A stretch of DNA of 64,000 nt. Source: Streptosporangium roseum DSM 43021 (GTDB lineage Bacteria; Actinomycetota; Actinomycetes; Streptosporangiales; Streptosporangiaceae). Location of the stretch: assembly GCF_000024865.1 (NCBI RefSeq), contig NC_013595.1, forward strand, positions 5,084,001 to 5,148,000, in the 5' to 3' direction. Positions 16,967 through 25,600 of the stretch are shown here, in pieces; the stretch's first letter is position 1; each line of letters begins with the position of its first letter. Made by a program: the position numbers and the translations under genes. Below the pieces are notes generated by a model. It searched no databases. It was given only the letters and a program-made list of their open reading frames with translations, and had not been told where the DNA came from.

Positions 16967-17689
16967 ATGTCGTTCACCCCTTTGACACTCGTCCTGGCGG
17001 TCGTCCTTGTCGGCTACCTGGCCGTCGCCAGTCCCCTGCTCGGCAAGCGCACCTACGACAAGCTGGCCCGTACCCGCGATCAGGACCCCACCGCCTACCG
17101 CCGGATGTTCACGCTCTGGAGCGCCGAGCTGTGGGCGCTGGCCGCCGCGGCGCTGCTCATCGTCACCGTGGAACCGGGCCTTGACGCCGCGGACATCGGC
17201 CTGGTGATCAAGGAGGTTCCGAGCGAGATCCTCGGCACGATCGTCGGATTCCTGGTCGCCGCCACGGTCGGCGTGCTCGTCCTCAGATGGCTGGCGGCCA
17301 GGGGCAAGCCCGTCCCCGGGCAGCAGGCCGTCCACCACCTGCTGCCGCGCACCACGGCCGAGCGCTGGTACGCCGCGGGCCTGTCGGTGACCGCGGGCAT
17401 CACCGAGGAGATCGTCTACCGGGGCCTGCTCATCGCGGTCGGCATGGGCGCGCTCGGCCTGAGCAAGGAGGTCGCGGCCGTCGGCGCGCTGGCGGTGTTC
17501 GTCGCCGGCCACCTTTACCAGGGCTGGCGCGGCATGCTCGTGGTCACCCTGCTCGGCGCCGGCCTGACCTCGCTCTATCTGAGGACCGGCAGCCTGCTCC
17601 TGCCGATCCTGCTCCACGCGCTGATCGACCTGCGCGGCCTGGTGTTCGTCCCGCGTCCGCGACGTGCGGTGGTCGAGCACGCATGCTAG
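16967..17689 (+). CDS. CPBP-family intramembrane glutamic protease
   Basis: 240 residues, six to seven membrane helices, with a good ribosome site (ACGGAGG) before the ATG. The CPBP (Abi/Rce1-like) motifs are complete: EEIVYRG with Glu147, Glu148 and Arg152, His182 in AGHLYQG, and HALID near the C terminus. These proteases process prenylated proteins, bacteriocin-related peptides or unknown partners in the membrane. It is followed by PadR, whose usual ATG is 14 bases past the stop. The pairing with PadR and a membrane HAAS-like protein suggests an envelope-signal operon. Confidence 0.88.
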   Translation: MSFTPLTLVLAVVLVGYLAVASPLLGKRTYDKLARTRDQDPTAYRRMFTLWSAELWALAAAALLIVTVEPGLDAADIGLVIKEVPSEILGTIVGFLVAATVGVLVLRWLAARGKPVPGQQAVHHLLPRTTAERWYAAGLSVTAGITEEIVYRGLLIAVGMGALGLSKEVAAVGALAVFVAGHLYQGWRGMLVVTLLGAGLTSLYLRTGSLLLPILLHALIDLRGLVFVPRPRRAVVEHAC

Positions 17690-17703
17690 ATAGGATCGCT
17701 ACC

Positions 17704-18081
17704 ATGACGAGCGACCGACGCGCGAGCTGGCTCAAGGGCGTGCTCGACCTGCTCGTTCTCGCCAGCCTCACGGCCGGTGAGAACTATGGCTACGAGATCG
17801 CCAAGGACCTCGCCGAGTCGGGCCTCGGCCAGATCAAGGGCGGCACCCTCTACCCGGTGCTCAACCGGCTGGAGGAGGCGGGGCTGGTCACCGCCGAGTT
17901 CCGGGCGACCGAGCGCGGGCCCGGCCGCCGCTACTACCGGCTCACCGACCTGGGCAGGCAGACGCTCGCCGAGCAGGGGGGGCTCTGGCTGGGCTTCGAG
18001 GAGTCGGTACGCGCCGTGCTGGCCAGGGGCCACGTCGAGACACCTCAGCCCGCGGGTTCGCATGAAGGGAAACTCCGATGA
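17704..18081 (+). CDS. PadR-family transcriptional repressor
   Basis: 125 residues. Winged helix PadR domain: ASWLKGVLDLLVLASL, YGYEIAKDLAESG, GGTLYPVLNRLEEAGLV and RRYYRLTDLGRQ. ATG at 17704 is chosen; an in-frame ATG at 17683 would overlap the protease gene. Its stop overlaps the following HAAS-like gene by four bases (ATGA). Operons of PadR plus a HAAS-domain membrane protein are a known arrangement in Gram-positive bacteria. Confidence 0.92.
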   Translation: MTSDRRASWLKGVLDLLVLASLTAGENYGYEIAKDLAESGLGQIKGGTLYPVLNRLEEAGLVTAEFRATERGPGRRYYRLTDLGRQTLAEQGGLWLGFEESVRAVLARGHVETPQPAGSHEGKLR

Positions 18082-18833
18082 GCGGCCGCGCCGACGAGAC
18101 CACCGACGGCTACTTCGACGAGCTCGCCGCGGTCCTGGCCGAGGCGGGCATGCCGGCCGACCGGATCAGGGCCACGCTCGACGACCTCGCCGGCTACCTC
18201 GCCGAGAGCGGCGGCGACCCCGAGGAGGAGTTCGGCCCGGCGGCCGAGCTTGCCCGGGAGCTGACCGCCGCCCCGGCCCCGTCGGCCGGGCCCGCCGCGG
18301 ACGCCCGCTTCTGGCACTGGACCGCCGACCTGTTCCACGACGTCAAGATGCTCAACGAGTACGGCGCGCAGGGCTGGGAGGTCGACGGGGTCGACGGGAA
18401 GGGCCTGTTCGTCAGCGCCCGCGACCCCGAGCACCCCCAGCAGTGGGAGTACAGGAGGGAGCTGGTCTCGCCCGGCCGCCGCCAGGGCGTGCTCGACCTG
18501 CTCGCTCCCGACGGCTGGGAGCCGTGCGGCAGGTGGGTGTGCTTCGAGTACTTCAAGCGGCCCAGGGCCGCCAGCCTGGGGCCCGCCGCCGAGCTGACCG
18601 CCCCGCCGGGGGCTCCGGGGCGCAACATCTTCCTCAGCCCGAAGTTCTACGCCTTCGTCTCCGCTGTGCTGGTGCTGACGGCGGCGGCCCTGGTGCCACT
18701 GCTGCGCTCCGTCGGAGCGGAGATCGACGGCTCCGACGACAGCCTCGACACCGTCCTGGGCCTGCTCACCGGGGCGGCCGTGGGCGCGCTGGTCCCGATG
18801 ACCGTGTTGTGGCGGCGCGGCAGGAGGCGCTGA
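18078..18833 (+). CDS. Membrane protein with HAAS-like and DUF2812-like regions
   Basis: 251 residues. The N-terminal 60 residues (YFDELAAVLAEAGMPADRI, LDDLAGYLAESGGDPEEEFG) resemble the helical HAAS module found beside PadR regulators. The middle (NEYGAQGWEVDGVDG, LLAPDGWEPCGRWVCFEYFKR) looks like two DUF2812-type units, and two hydrophobic helices lie near residues 190-245. It is coupled to padR. The likely role is membrane signalling to, or response under, the repressor. Family assignment by eye; moderate confidence. Confidence 0.7.
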   Translation: MSGRADETTDGYFDELAAVLAEAGMPADRIRATLDDLAGYLAESGGDPEEEFGPAAELARELTAAPAPSAGPAADARFWHWTADLFHDVKMLNEYGAQGWEVDGVDGKGLFVSARDPEHPQQWEYRRELVSPGRRQGVLDLLAPDGWEPCGRWVCFEYFKRPRAASLGPAAELTAPPGAPGRNIFLSPKFYAFVSAVLVLTAAALVPLLRSVGAEIDGSDDSLDTVLGLLTGAAVGALVPMTVLWRRGRRR

Positions 18834-19552
18834 GCGCCGAGCGCCAGGCCGACAACCCGGCGGGCAAGCAGGCGGGCGGGGTCGAGCACCGGGACGGGGA
18901 CGCGGGAGCGGTCCAGCGCCAGGACGAGCTCGGTGCACGCGGTGACGACCCGCTCGGCGCCGCGATCGGCGAGGGAACGGGAGAGCTCCGCCAGCGCCCG
19001 CCGGTGGGCCGGTTGGACGCCGCCGCTCTTGACGGCACCGATGGCCGCCGTGACCTGCCGCTGGCCGGGCTCGTCCGGCTCGATCACCGCCACGCCGCGC
19101 CGGCGCAGAGCGTCCGCGTACAGGCCGGCGTGCAGGGTGCCCGAGGTGGCCAGCACACCGGCCGCGCGGACGCCGTCGGCGGCCAGGGCGTCGGCCGTGA
19201 CCTCGATGATGCTCACCAGCTCCAGCCCGGCCTCGTCCGCCAAGCGCGGGACGAAGGCGTGGGCGGTGTTGCAGGGTACGGCGAGCAGCTCGCACCCCGC
19301 CTGCTTCAGCGCCTCGACGCCGCGCCGCAGATACGGGGTCGGGTCCTCGCCGCCGCCGAGCAGGCTCAGGGAACGGTCGGGGACGCGGGGGTCACCCCAG
19401 ATGACGACGGGCACGTGACCCTGGTCGCAGGTGGCCGCCGTCTCCTCCACGAGCTTGCCGTAGAAGTCGACCGTGGCCGCCGGGCCCATGCCGCCTAAGA
19501 CGCCGACCAGCCGGGTCGCGCTCAGCGGGGCGCGATCGTGGAACCGAGTCAT
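18647..19552 (-). CDS. Aspartate/glutamate racemase-family protein with an over-long C terminus
   Basis: 301 residues from ATG at 19552. The racemase fold is clear: VGVLGGMGPAATVDFYGKL, first catalytic Cys in AVPCNTAH, second Cys in VTACTELVLAL, so both halves of the two-base site are present. Homologous sequence ends near residue 230 (DPARLLARRVV). The remaining 70 or so residues are Ser/Thr/Arg-rich and lie antisense over the last 187 bases of the HAAS-like gene, which suggests loss of the original stop. It is divergent from the tandem AsnC gene, a likely regulator. Probably makes or removes a D-amino acid. Confidence 0.85.
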   Translation of the reverse strand: MTRFHDRAPLSATRLVGVLGGMGPAATVDFYGKLVEETAATCDQGHVPVVIWGDPRVPDRSLSLLGGGEDPTPYLRRGVEALKQAGCELLAVPCNTAHAFVPRLADEAGLELVSIIEVTADALAADGVRAAGVLATSGTLHAGLYADALRRRGVAVIEPDEPGQRQVTAAIGAVKSGGVQPAHRRALAELSRSLADRGAERVVTACTELVLALDRSRVPVPVLDPARLLARRVVGLALGAQRLLPRRHNTVIGTSAPTAAPVSRPRTVSRLSSEPSISAPTERSSGTRAAAVSTSTAETKA

Positions 19553-19671
19553 CGAGAAGCGTCCTCTCCCATGCGGTGAGCCGGGGGTGAGCCGGGGCGG
19601 CTGCCCGCACAAGGATCGAGGTATAAGGTGAACTCGGTGTTCAAACGCAGCAATGTGACACCAAAGGAGTG

Positions 19672-20715
19672 ATGGTGCAGGATTCCGGCATCGAACCTCG
19701 GCGGTTGCTGTCGGAGACCGACCTCGAACTCATCGACGCCCTCCAGATCAACCCCCGGGCGAGCTGGGTGGATGTCGGGGCGGCGACCCGCGCGGATCCG
19801 GTGACGGCGGCGCGGCGCTGGCAGCGGCTGAACAGCACGGGTGAGGCATGGACCACCGTCGCCCTGGGGCAGCGCCAGATGCACGCGATGAGCATGGCCT
19901 TCCTGGAGATCGACTGCGAGGCCGGGGCGGCGGTCGAGGTCGCCGGCACGCTCGCGACGGCGGGCCACCTCATCACCGTGCAGCACGTCGCCGCCGGCCA
20001 CGACCTGTTCGTGATCGCCGTCGCCGCGTCGATGCCGGCGCTGGCGGACTACCTGCTCACCGATCTGCCGCGGGTGCCCGGCGTGGCGAAGGTGCGCACC
20101 CATGTCGCCACGCGCGTCTTCGAGGCCTCGTGCCGCTGGCGGCTGAGGGTGCTGCCGCCTCGATCCGCGGGCGCGCTGGCCAGACGACCCGGGCCGGCGG
20201 AGTCCACCAGGCAGATGGACGAGATCGACCGGTTGCTGTTCAAGGCCCTGCTCGCCGACGGCCGCGCCGGCTACTCCGAGCTCGCGGAAGCCGTCGGCAC
20301 GTCCGAACGCACGGTGCAGCGCAGGCTGTCACGCCTGGTCGCGACCGGTGACATCGACTTCCGCTGCGACCTGGCGCGCTCGCACGCGGGCTGGCACTCC
20401 TCGGCGGTGCTGTGGCTGCGGATGCCGGACGGCCTGCTGGAGGAGACGGGCCGGGCGCTGCTCGACTGGCCGGAGACGCGGACGTGCGCGGCGCTCGCGG
20501 GAGCCCGCAACATGCTCCTCACCGTCGGCCTGCACGGGGTCTCCGACCTGCATCCGCTGGTGATGCGCCTTGAGGAGCGGTTCCCGTACGTGAGCATCGC
20601 CGACCGGCAGATCGTCCTGAGGCAGTCGAAGCTCTACGGGCGGATCCTCGACCCCTTCGGCCGCTGCACGGGCGTCGTGCCGGTGGACCCGTGGAGCCTG
20701 TCACCGCGCGTCTGA
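19672..20715 (+). CDS. Tandem Lrp/AsnC-family regulator with two AsnC halves
   Basis: About 347 residues; starts at 19669, 19672 and 19675 are all in frame, and AAGGAG at 19664-19669 best fits GTG at 19675. Two successive AsnC modules are visible: LLSETDLELIDALQINPRAS ... and, from about residue 185, MDEIDRLLFKALLADGRAGYSELAEAVGTSERTVQRRLSRL, each followed by a RAM-like domain. Single AsnC proteins are about 150 residues, so this is a fused dimer, a known actinobacterial variant. It is divergent from the racemase and convergent with an amidase, so both are candidate targets. Confidence 0.88.
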   Translation: MVQDSGIEPRRLLSETDLELIDALQINPRASWVDVGAATRADPVTAARRWQRLNSTGEAWTTVALGQRQMHAMSMAFLEIDCEAGAAVEVAGTLATAGHLITVQHVAAGHDLFVIAVAASMPALADYLLTDLPRVPGVAKVRTHVATRVFEASCRWRLRVLPPRSAGALARRPGPAESTRQMDEIDRLLFKALLADGRAGYSELAEAVGTSERTVQRRLSRLVATGDIDFRCDLARSHAGWHSSAVLWLRMPDGLLEETGRALLDWPETRTCAALAGARNMLLTVGLHGVSDLHPLVMRLEERFPYVSIADRQIVLRQSKLYGRILDPFGRCTGVVPVDPWSLSPRV

Positions 20716-20758
20716 GGTTCAGCCCCGTGGAGCCTGTCACCGCGCGTCCGAGGTTCAG
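20688..20758. repeat. 36-bp tandem duplication spanning two convergent stop codons
   Basis: Two 35-base copies beginning CCCGTGGAGCC at 20688-20722 and 20724-20758 differ at one base. That base makes the TGA stop of the AsnC gene in copy 1 (20713-20715) and CGA in copy 2; the amidase stop lies in copy 2 (20755-20757). The duplication separates the two gene ends. Confidence 0.85.
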
Positions 20759-21936
20759 CGCGGCGTGGGGATCGCTCCCCCACGGGCCTCCCAGCACAGG
20801 CCGACCCGCAGCACGTCGGCCTCGCCGCGCCCCACCACCTGCAGGTCTCCGATGGCCAGGGCGGGCAGTCCGAGCGCGGACACGACGGACGTGATCCGGC
20901 CGACCTCGCCGCGGACGGCGGCCTCGTCGCACCCGGCCCGCGGCGCGGGGCCACCGAGCGTCGGCGTGATCAGGACGTCGATCCCGGACATCTCCGCCGA
21001 GAACCGGGCCCGGACCGCCGAAAGTTCCTCCACGGCCCGGCGGTACTCCCGATGGCCGATCCCGGCGGCGTCGTCCAGCTTCCGCCGCACGCCCGCGCTG
21101 TAGCTCGCGGCGTTCGCCGGGTAGGTGGCCTCGTGGGTGCGCCGGGCCTGCGCGCCCACGATCGTCCAGTACGGGGAGAGGATCCCGTACGGCAGTGCGA
21201 TCTCGCGGACCTCTGCGCCCAGGGCTGCGAACTCCCCTGCCTGCGCGCACCCGTCGGCGACGCCGACGACCAGCCCCGACAGCGATCCCGGCGGCTCGAC
21301 GGCCTCCCCGGAGAGCACCTGCCACACGCGCGCGCAGTCGGCGACCGAGGTGGCCATCGGCCCTACCACGTCGAACATCGGGGCGAGGGGGGCGACCCCC
21401 TCGGTGGAAATGGCGCCGGCTCTTGGGCGCAGTCCGACCACGCCGCAGCAGGCCGCCGGGATCCTCACCGAGCCGCCGGTGTCGGTACCGAGGCCGAACC
21501 GGGCGATCCCGGCGGCGAGCGCCGCAGCCGTGCCGCCGCTCGACCCGCCGGGAGCCAGGTGCTCGTGGCGCGGGTTGCGCACATCACCCCAGTGCGGGTT
21601 CTCGCTCGTGACGCCCCAGGCGAACTCGTGCTGGTTCGCCTTGCCGACCAGGAGCGCCCCGGCACGCTCCAGCAGCTCGACGCACGGCGCGGTGGTCAGC
21701 GCCTCCTCGCTCCCGTACAGCGCGGACCCCCGGGTCGTGCGGAGCCCGGCGACATCGATCATGTCCTTGACCACGAACGTCCAGGCCCACAGCTCGGGCG
21801 GCGTGGCGGGCACCGGCCGGTCGCGGCGTGCGAGCCGGTCGATGACCGGCTCGGCGCCGGACTCGATGAGGATGTTGTGCCCGCTGTGCAGGCGTATTGC
21901 CTCGGCGGACCTGGCGATCGCCGCCTCGTGTTCCAC
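20755..21936 (-). CDS. Amidase signature-family protein
   Basis: 393 residues from GTG at 21936, with AGGAGG nine bases upstream. The Ser-cisSer-Lys triad is present: Lys in FVVKDMIDVAG, cis-Ser in PGGSSGGTAA and the nucleophile Ser in GTDTGGSVRIPAA. The family hydrolyses amides (GatA-like, nicotinamidase-like, allophanate hydrolase-like); this one is shorter than the usual 450-500 residues. It sits between the tandem AsnC and LysR regulators, near an amidohydrolase and an amino acid importer, so it may release amino groups from imported amides. Confidence 0.9.
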   Translation of the reverse strand: MEHEAAIARSAEAIRLHSGHNILIESGAEPVIDRLARRDRPVPATPPELWAWTFVVKDMIDVAGLRTTRGSALYGSEEALTTAPCVELLERAGALLVGKANQHEFAWGVTSENPHWGDVRNPRHEHLAPGGSSGGTAAALAAGIARFGLGTDTGGSVRIPAACCGVVGLRPRAGAISTEGVAPLAPMFDVVGPMATSVADCARVWQVLSGEAVEPPGSLSGLVVGVADGCAQAGEFAALGAEVREIALPYGILSPYWTIVGAQARRTHEATYPANAASYSAGVRRKLDDAAGIGHREYRRAVEELSAVRARFSAEMSGIDVLITPTLGGPAPRAGCDEAAVRGEVGRITSVVSALGLPALAIGDLQVVGRGEADVLRVGLCWEARGGAIPTPR

Positions 21937-22079
21937 GGTCAAGGACCTCCTAACGCCCGCCCCAGCCACAGGGGAGCCGGCCGGTGACGGATCCGGCGCG
22001 CCGGGTCCGTCACCGGCCGCGCCCGTAATCCGGCACATGCTGGCAGATCCGCCGCGCCCAGTCGAGTGCGCGGGACCGG

Positions 22080-22955
22080 TCAGACCGTCAGCGCGTCCAG
22101 CAGGGACTGCAGCCGGGCGGTCTCGCGGTCGGGGTGGACGAGGGTGAAGATGCTGCGGCTGATGTTCAGCCACGGTACGTCGACGACCACGACGTCCGGG
22201 CCGTGCCCGCGCAGCGCGAGGTCGGGGACGAGCGCGGCGCCCATCCCCGCCCCGATCATGGCTATGGTGATCTTGAAATCGTCGGAGTGGCAGGCCACCC
22301 GAGGGTGCAGGCCCCAGTGGGCGAACAGGCCTTCGAAGAGGGAGGCGTCGCTGGTCGCCGGGTGGTGCATGATCCACGGCAGGTCGACGAGGTGCTCGAC
22401 CCGGTAGGGCGCCAGGTCGGGCCAGCTGCGCGGCAGGACGAGCTTGTAGCGGTCCTCGGCGATCCAGCGCCGCCCCAGCGCCGACGGCCATGTCAGGCCG
22501 GAGTTCCCCACCTGGTAGATGATCGCCGCGTCCATCTCGCCGCCGGCGCCCAGGCGCGGGATGAGCTGGGAGGACTCGGCGACGGAGACCCTGATGCCGG
22601 CGCGCTCCTCGGGCTCCATCCGCCGCAGGACTCCGGTCAGCACGTCGGCGAAGCTGGGGAAGATGCCCAGGCGGATCTGCCGCTCGCTGTTCCTGTGCAC
22701 CGCCTGGACGGTGGCGACCATGCGCTCGATGTCGATGAGCACGGTCTCCGCCTGCCTGGCCAGCACCTCGGCGGCGCTGGTGGGCAGCACGCTGTGGGCG
22801 GAGCGGGCGAACAGCTTCACGCCGATCTCCCGCTCCAGCGCGGCCATCTGCTGGGAGACGGCCGACGAGGTGTAGCCGAGCCGGTTGGCGGCGGCGGCGA
22901 AGGACCCCAGCTGAACGACTTCACGGAGAGTGCGCAGGTGTTCCGGCTTCAGCAT
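22080..22955 (-). CDS. LysR-family transcriptional regulator
   Basis: 291 residues. Winged helix: LREVVQLGSFAAAANRLGYTSSAVSQQMAALE, then IGVKLFARSAHSVLPTSAA. The effector domain has the usual two-lobe pattern. Divergent from the amidohydrolase-ABC importer operon (starts 109 bases apart), making it the probable activator of that operon, with the amidase gene lying on its other side in the same orientation. Confidence 0.92.
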   Translation of the reverse strand: MLKPEHLRTLREVVQLGSFAAAANRLGYTSSAVSQQMAALEREIGVKLFARSAHSVLPTSAAEVLARQAETVLIDIERMVATVQAVHRNSERQIRLGIFPSFADVLTGVLRRMEPEERAGIRVSVAESSQLIPRLGAGGEMDAAIIYQVGNSGLTWPSALGRRWIAEDRYKLVLPRSWPDLAPYRVEHLVDLPWIMHHPATSDASLFEGLFAHWGLHPRVACHSDDFKITIAMIGAGMGAALVPDLALRGHGPDVVVVDVPWLNISRSIFTLVHPDRETARLQSLLDALTV

Positions 22956-22979
22956 AAGAGTTCCTTGTGCTCAGGGTTG

Positions 22980-22998
22980 CTAAATGTCGTGTTTATAG
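22980..22998. promoter_or_regulatory. Imperfect AT-rich dyad, candidate LysR site
   Basis: CTAAATGTCGTGTTTATAG, symmetric at its ends and containing a T-N13-A core, 25 bases before the LysR start in the divergent promoter region. Marked AT-richness against a GC-rich background supports a promoter here. Confidence 0.4.
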
Positions 22999-23064
22999 CG
23001 CTTCCGACTTCTTTCCGCCACTCCTACAGTGATGGCCACCGTCAATCGAGCCCTAGAGAGTCAC

Positions 23065-24633
23065 ATGAGCATCCGCGTGTACCGCAACGCCGCCATCCGC
23101 ACAGGAGACAGCGGCAACCCGTTGGCCCGGGCCATGGCCGTGGACGGCGAGCGGCTGCTGGCCGTCGGCGGAGAGGCGGAGGTGCGCGAGGCCGCGGGCC
23201 GGGGAGCGGAGCTGATCGACCTGGAGGGCGCCGCGGTGCTCCCCGGCCTCTACGACGCCCACATCCACACCGCGCAGTACGCCCAGAGCCTGGACGCGGT
23301 GGACCTGCGCGACGTGCGCTCCCTGGACGACGCGCTGGCCAGGGTCGCCGCGCACGCCGCGCGGCTGCGACCGGGCGCCTGGCTGTTCGGCGGCCGGTGG
23401 AACAGCAACACCTGGGATCCGCCGGCGCAGCCGGACAGGTACGCGCTGGACTCGGTCTGCCCCGAGCTGCCGGTCGCGCTGCCCAGCGTGGACGGCCACA
23501 CGGTGTGGGCCAACTCCGCGGCCCTGCGGCTGGCCGGCATCGACGCCACCACCCCCGACCCGGTGGGCGGCGAGATCGTCAGGGACGCGAGCGGGGAGCC
23601 CACCGGCATCCTGCGCGAGTCGGCCTCCTACCCGCTGCGCAACCTCATGGTCTCCGCCGACCTGCGCGACCAGCTCCGCGCCGGCCAGGAGGAGCTGCTC
23701 GCACTCGGCCTGACCAGCGTGCACGACATCGACGGCGAGGACTGCCGGGCCGCCTACCTGGAGCTGCGCGAGGCCGGGGAGCTGAAGCTACGCGTGCACA
23801 AGGCGATCCCGACGATTCACCTGGAGGCGGCCATCGCCGAGGGGCGCCGCACCGGGCAGGGCGACGACTGGTTCCGCACCGGGCCCGTGAAGATCTTCAG
23901 CGACGGGGCACTGGGCTCGCACACCTGCCACATGGGCGAGTCCTTCGCCGGCGAGCAGGGCAACGTGGGCATCGCGGTCACGCCGTACGAGGACCTGGTC
24001 AAGCTGTTCGGCACGGCCGCCGGGGCCGGCATCGCGGTGGCCACGCACGCCATCGGGGACCAGGCCAACCACCTGGTCATCGACGCCTACGAGGCCATCG
24101 GCCGTACGGCGGGGCTGCGGCACCGCATCGAGCACGCCCAGCACCTGCGGACCGGCGACCTGACCAGGATGGCCAGGCTGGGCATCGTCGCCTCGATGCA
24201 GCCCGTGCACTGCACCAGCGACATCGACCTGGTCGACTCCCTGCTGGCCGGGCACGAGCTGGCCTCCTACGCCTGGCGCGGGATGCTGAACGTCGGCGTC
24301 GCGCTGGCCTTCGGCTCCGACGCCCCGGTCGAGCACCCCAACCCCTTCGCCGCGCTGTACGCCGCGGTGACCCGTACCCGCACCGACGGCACGCCCGCCG
24401 GTGGCTGGCAGCCCGAGCAGCGGCTGAGCATGGGCGAGGCCCTCACCGCCCACACCCTCGGCGCGGCCTACGCCGCGGGCGAGGAGGACCGCAAGGGCGT
24501 CCTCGCCCCCGGCAAGCTCGCCGACTTCATCGCCGTGGACACCGACCCCTTCGTGGAGTCGCCGGACGCGGTGCTGCGCACCAAGGTCATGACCACCGTC
24601 GTCGGCGGCGAAGTCCGCTGGCAGCACTCCTGA
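23065..24633 (+). CDS. YtcJ-like amidohydrolase
   Basis: 522 residues from ATG at 23065 (MSIRVYRNAAIRTGD); in-frame starts at 23029 and 23032 give a less typical N terminus. The metal-dependent TIM barrel is marked by DAHIHTAQ (first two His ligands), KIFSDGALGSHTC, ATHAIGD, HRIEHAQH and the Asp in FGSDAPVEHPNPF. The family (amidohydrolase_3, NfdA-like) cleaves N-formyl or N-acyl amides. It is the first gene of a run whose next members form an amino acid ABC importer, so cytoplasmic hydrolysis of an imported N-acyl amino compound is a reasonable inference. Confidence 0.92.
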   Translation: MSIRVYRNAAIRTGDSGNPLARAMAVDGERLLAVGGEAEVREAAGRGAELIDLEGAAVLPGLYDAHIHTAQYAQSLDAVDLRDVRSLDDALARVAAHAARLRPGAWLFGGRWNSNTWDPPAQPDRYALDSVCPELPVALPSVDGHTVWANSAALRLAGIDATTPDPVGGEIVRDASGEPTGILRESASYPLRNLMVSADLRDQLRAGQEELLALGLTSVHDIDGEDCRAAYLELREAGELKLRVHKAIPTIHLEAAIAEGRRTGQGDDWFRTGPVKIFSDGALGSHTCHMGESFAGEQGNVGIAVTPYEDLVKLFGTAAGAGIAVATHAIGDQANHLVIDAYEAIGRTAGLRHRIEHAQHLRTGDLTRMARLGIVASMQPVHCTSDIDLVDSLLAGHELASYAWRGMLNVGVALAFGSDAPVEHPNPFAALYAAVTRTRTDGTPAGGWQPEQRLSMGEALTAHTLGAAYAAGEEDRKGVLAPGKLADFIAVDTDPFVESPDAVLRTKVMTTVVGGEVRWQHS

Positions 24634-24646
24634 AGGAGCACCCCCC

Positions 24647-25600
24647 TTGAACACCCGGATCCTCACCACGCTCGCCGCCGGCGCACTGCTGGCCGCCACC
24701 ACGGCCTGCGGTGCCCAGTCCCTGGACGGCGGCACGTCCGGCGCGGCGGCCGCGGCGCCGGACATCGTCCTCGACCAGGCTCCCACCGAGGAGAAGGCTG
24801 CCGACGTCATCAACGCCATCACCCCCGACAAGGACCTCGCCGCCAAGGCGCCGGCGAGCCTGAAGTCCGGCGGCCTGAAGGTCGTCTCCTCCATCGGCTA
24901 CCCGCCGATGGAGCTGTTCGCCAGCGACGGCAAGACCCCGATCGGGTTCGACCCCGCCCTGGCCAGGGCCATCGCCAGGAAGCTCGGCGTCAAGGTGACC
25001 ATCACCGACGAGGAGTTCAACTCGCAGATCCCCGGCGTGCTCACCGGCCGCTACGACTTCGTCATCTCCTCGATGACCGACAACCCCGAGCGGCAGGGAC
25101 AGGTCACCTTCGTCGACTACGTGCAGGCGGGCTCGGGGATGCTGGTCAAGAAGGGCAACCCGGCCGGCGTCACCGGGCCGAAGGACCTGTGCGGCAAGAC
25201 GGTCTCCGTCGTCGACAACGGCTCCTCGATGGAGCTGGCCGAGAGCTACGACGCCGACTGCAAGAAGGACGGCAAGGCCGCGGTGAACATCCTGAAGTTC
25301 CCCGGCGACACGGAGGCCATGCTCCAGGTGAGCAACGGTCGCGCGCAGGCCATCGTCACCGACTACGTGGTGGCCGCCTACAAGTCCGCAGATCCCAAGC
25401 TCGCCATGGAGGCGATCGCCCTCGAAGGCACCGAGAGCCCGTGGGGCATCGGGATGAAGCCGGACAACAAGGAGCTCATCGAGTCCGTCAAGGGCGCGCT
25501 GGACGCGCTCATCCAGAGCGGGGAGTACGGCAAACTGCTCGCGGCGTGGAACCTCGACAAGCTGGCCGTCCAGTCCGCTGTGATCAACGGCGGTAAGTGA
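24647..25600 (+). CDS. Polar amino acid ABC importer, substrate-binding lipoprotein
   Basis: 317 residues from TTG at 24647, with GAAGGAG before it. The signal peptide ends in AATTAC with Cys21 as the lipid-anchored residue, a slightly weak lipobox. The mature part is a SBP_bac_3 domain: LKVVSSIGYPPMELF, IGFDPALARAIARKLG, DFVISSMTDNPERQ and the AESYDADC region. It binds an amino acid or related compound outside the cell. The following permease start overlaps its stop (GTGA), so the set is one operon. Confidence 0.93.
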   Translation: MNTRILTTLAAGALLAATTACGAQSLDGGTSGAAAAAPDIVLDQAPTEEKAADVINAITPDKDLAAKAPASLKSGGLKVVSSIGYPPMELFASDGKTPIGFDPALARAIARKLGVKVTITDEEFNSQIPGVLTGRYDFVISSMTDNPERQGQVTFVDYVQAGSGMLVKKGNPAGVTGPKDLCGKTVSVVDNGSSMELAESYDADCKKDGKAAVNILKFPGDTEAMLQVSNGRAQAIVTDYVVAAYKSADPKLAMEAIALEGTESPWGIGMKPDNKELIESVKGALDALIQSGEYGKLLAAWNLDKLAVQSAVINGGK

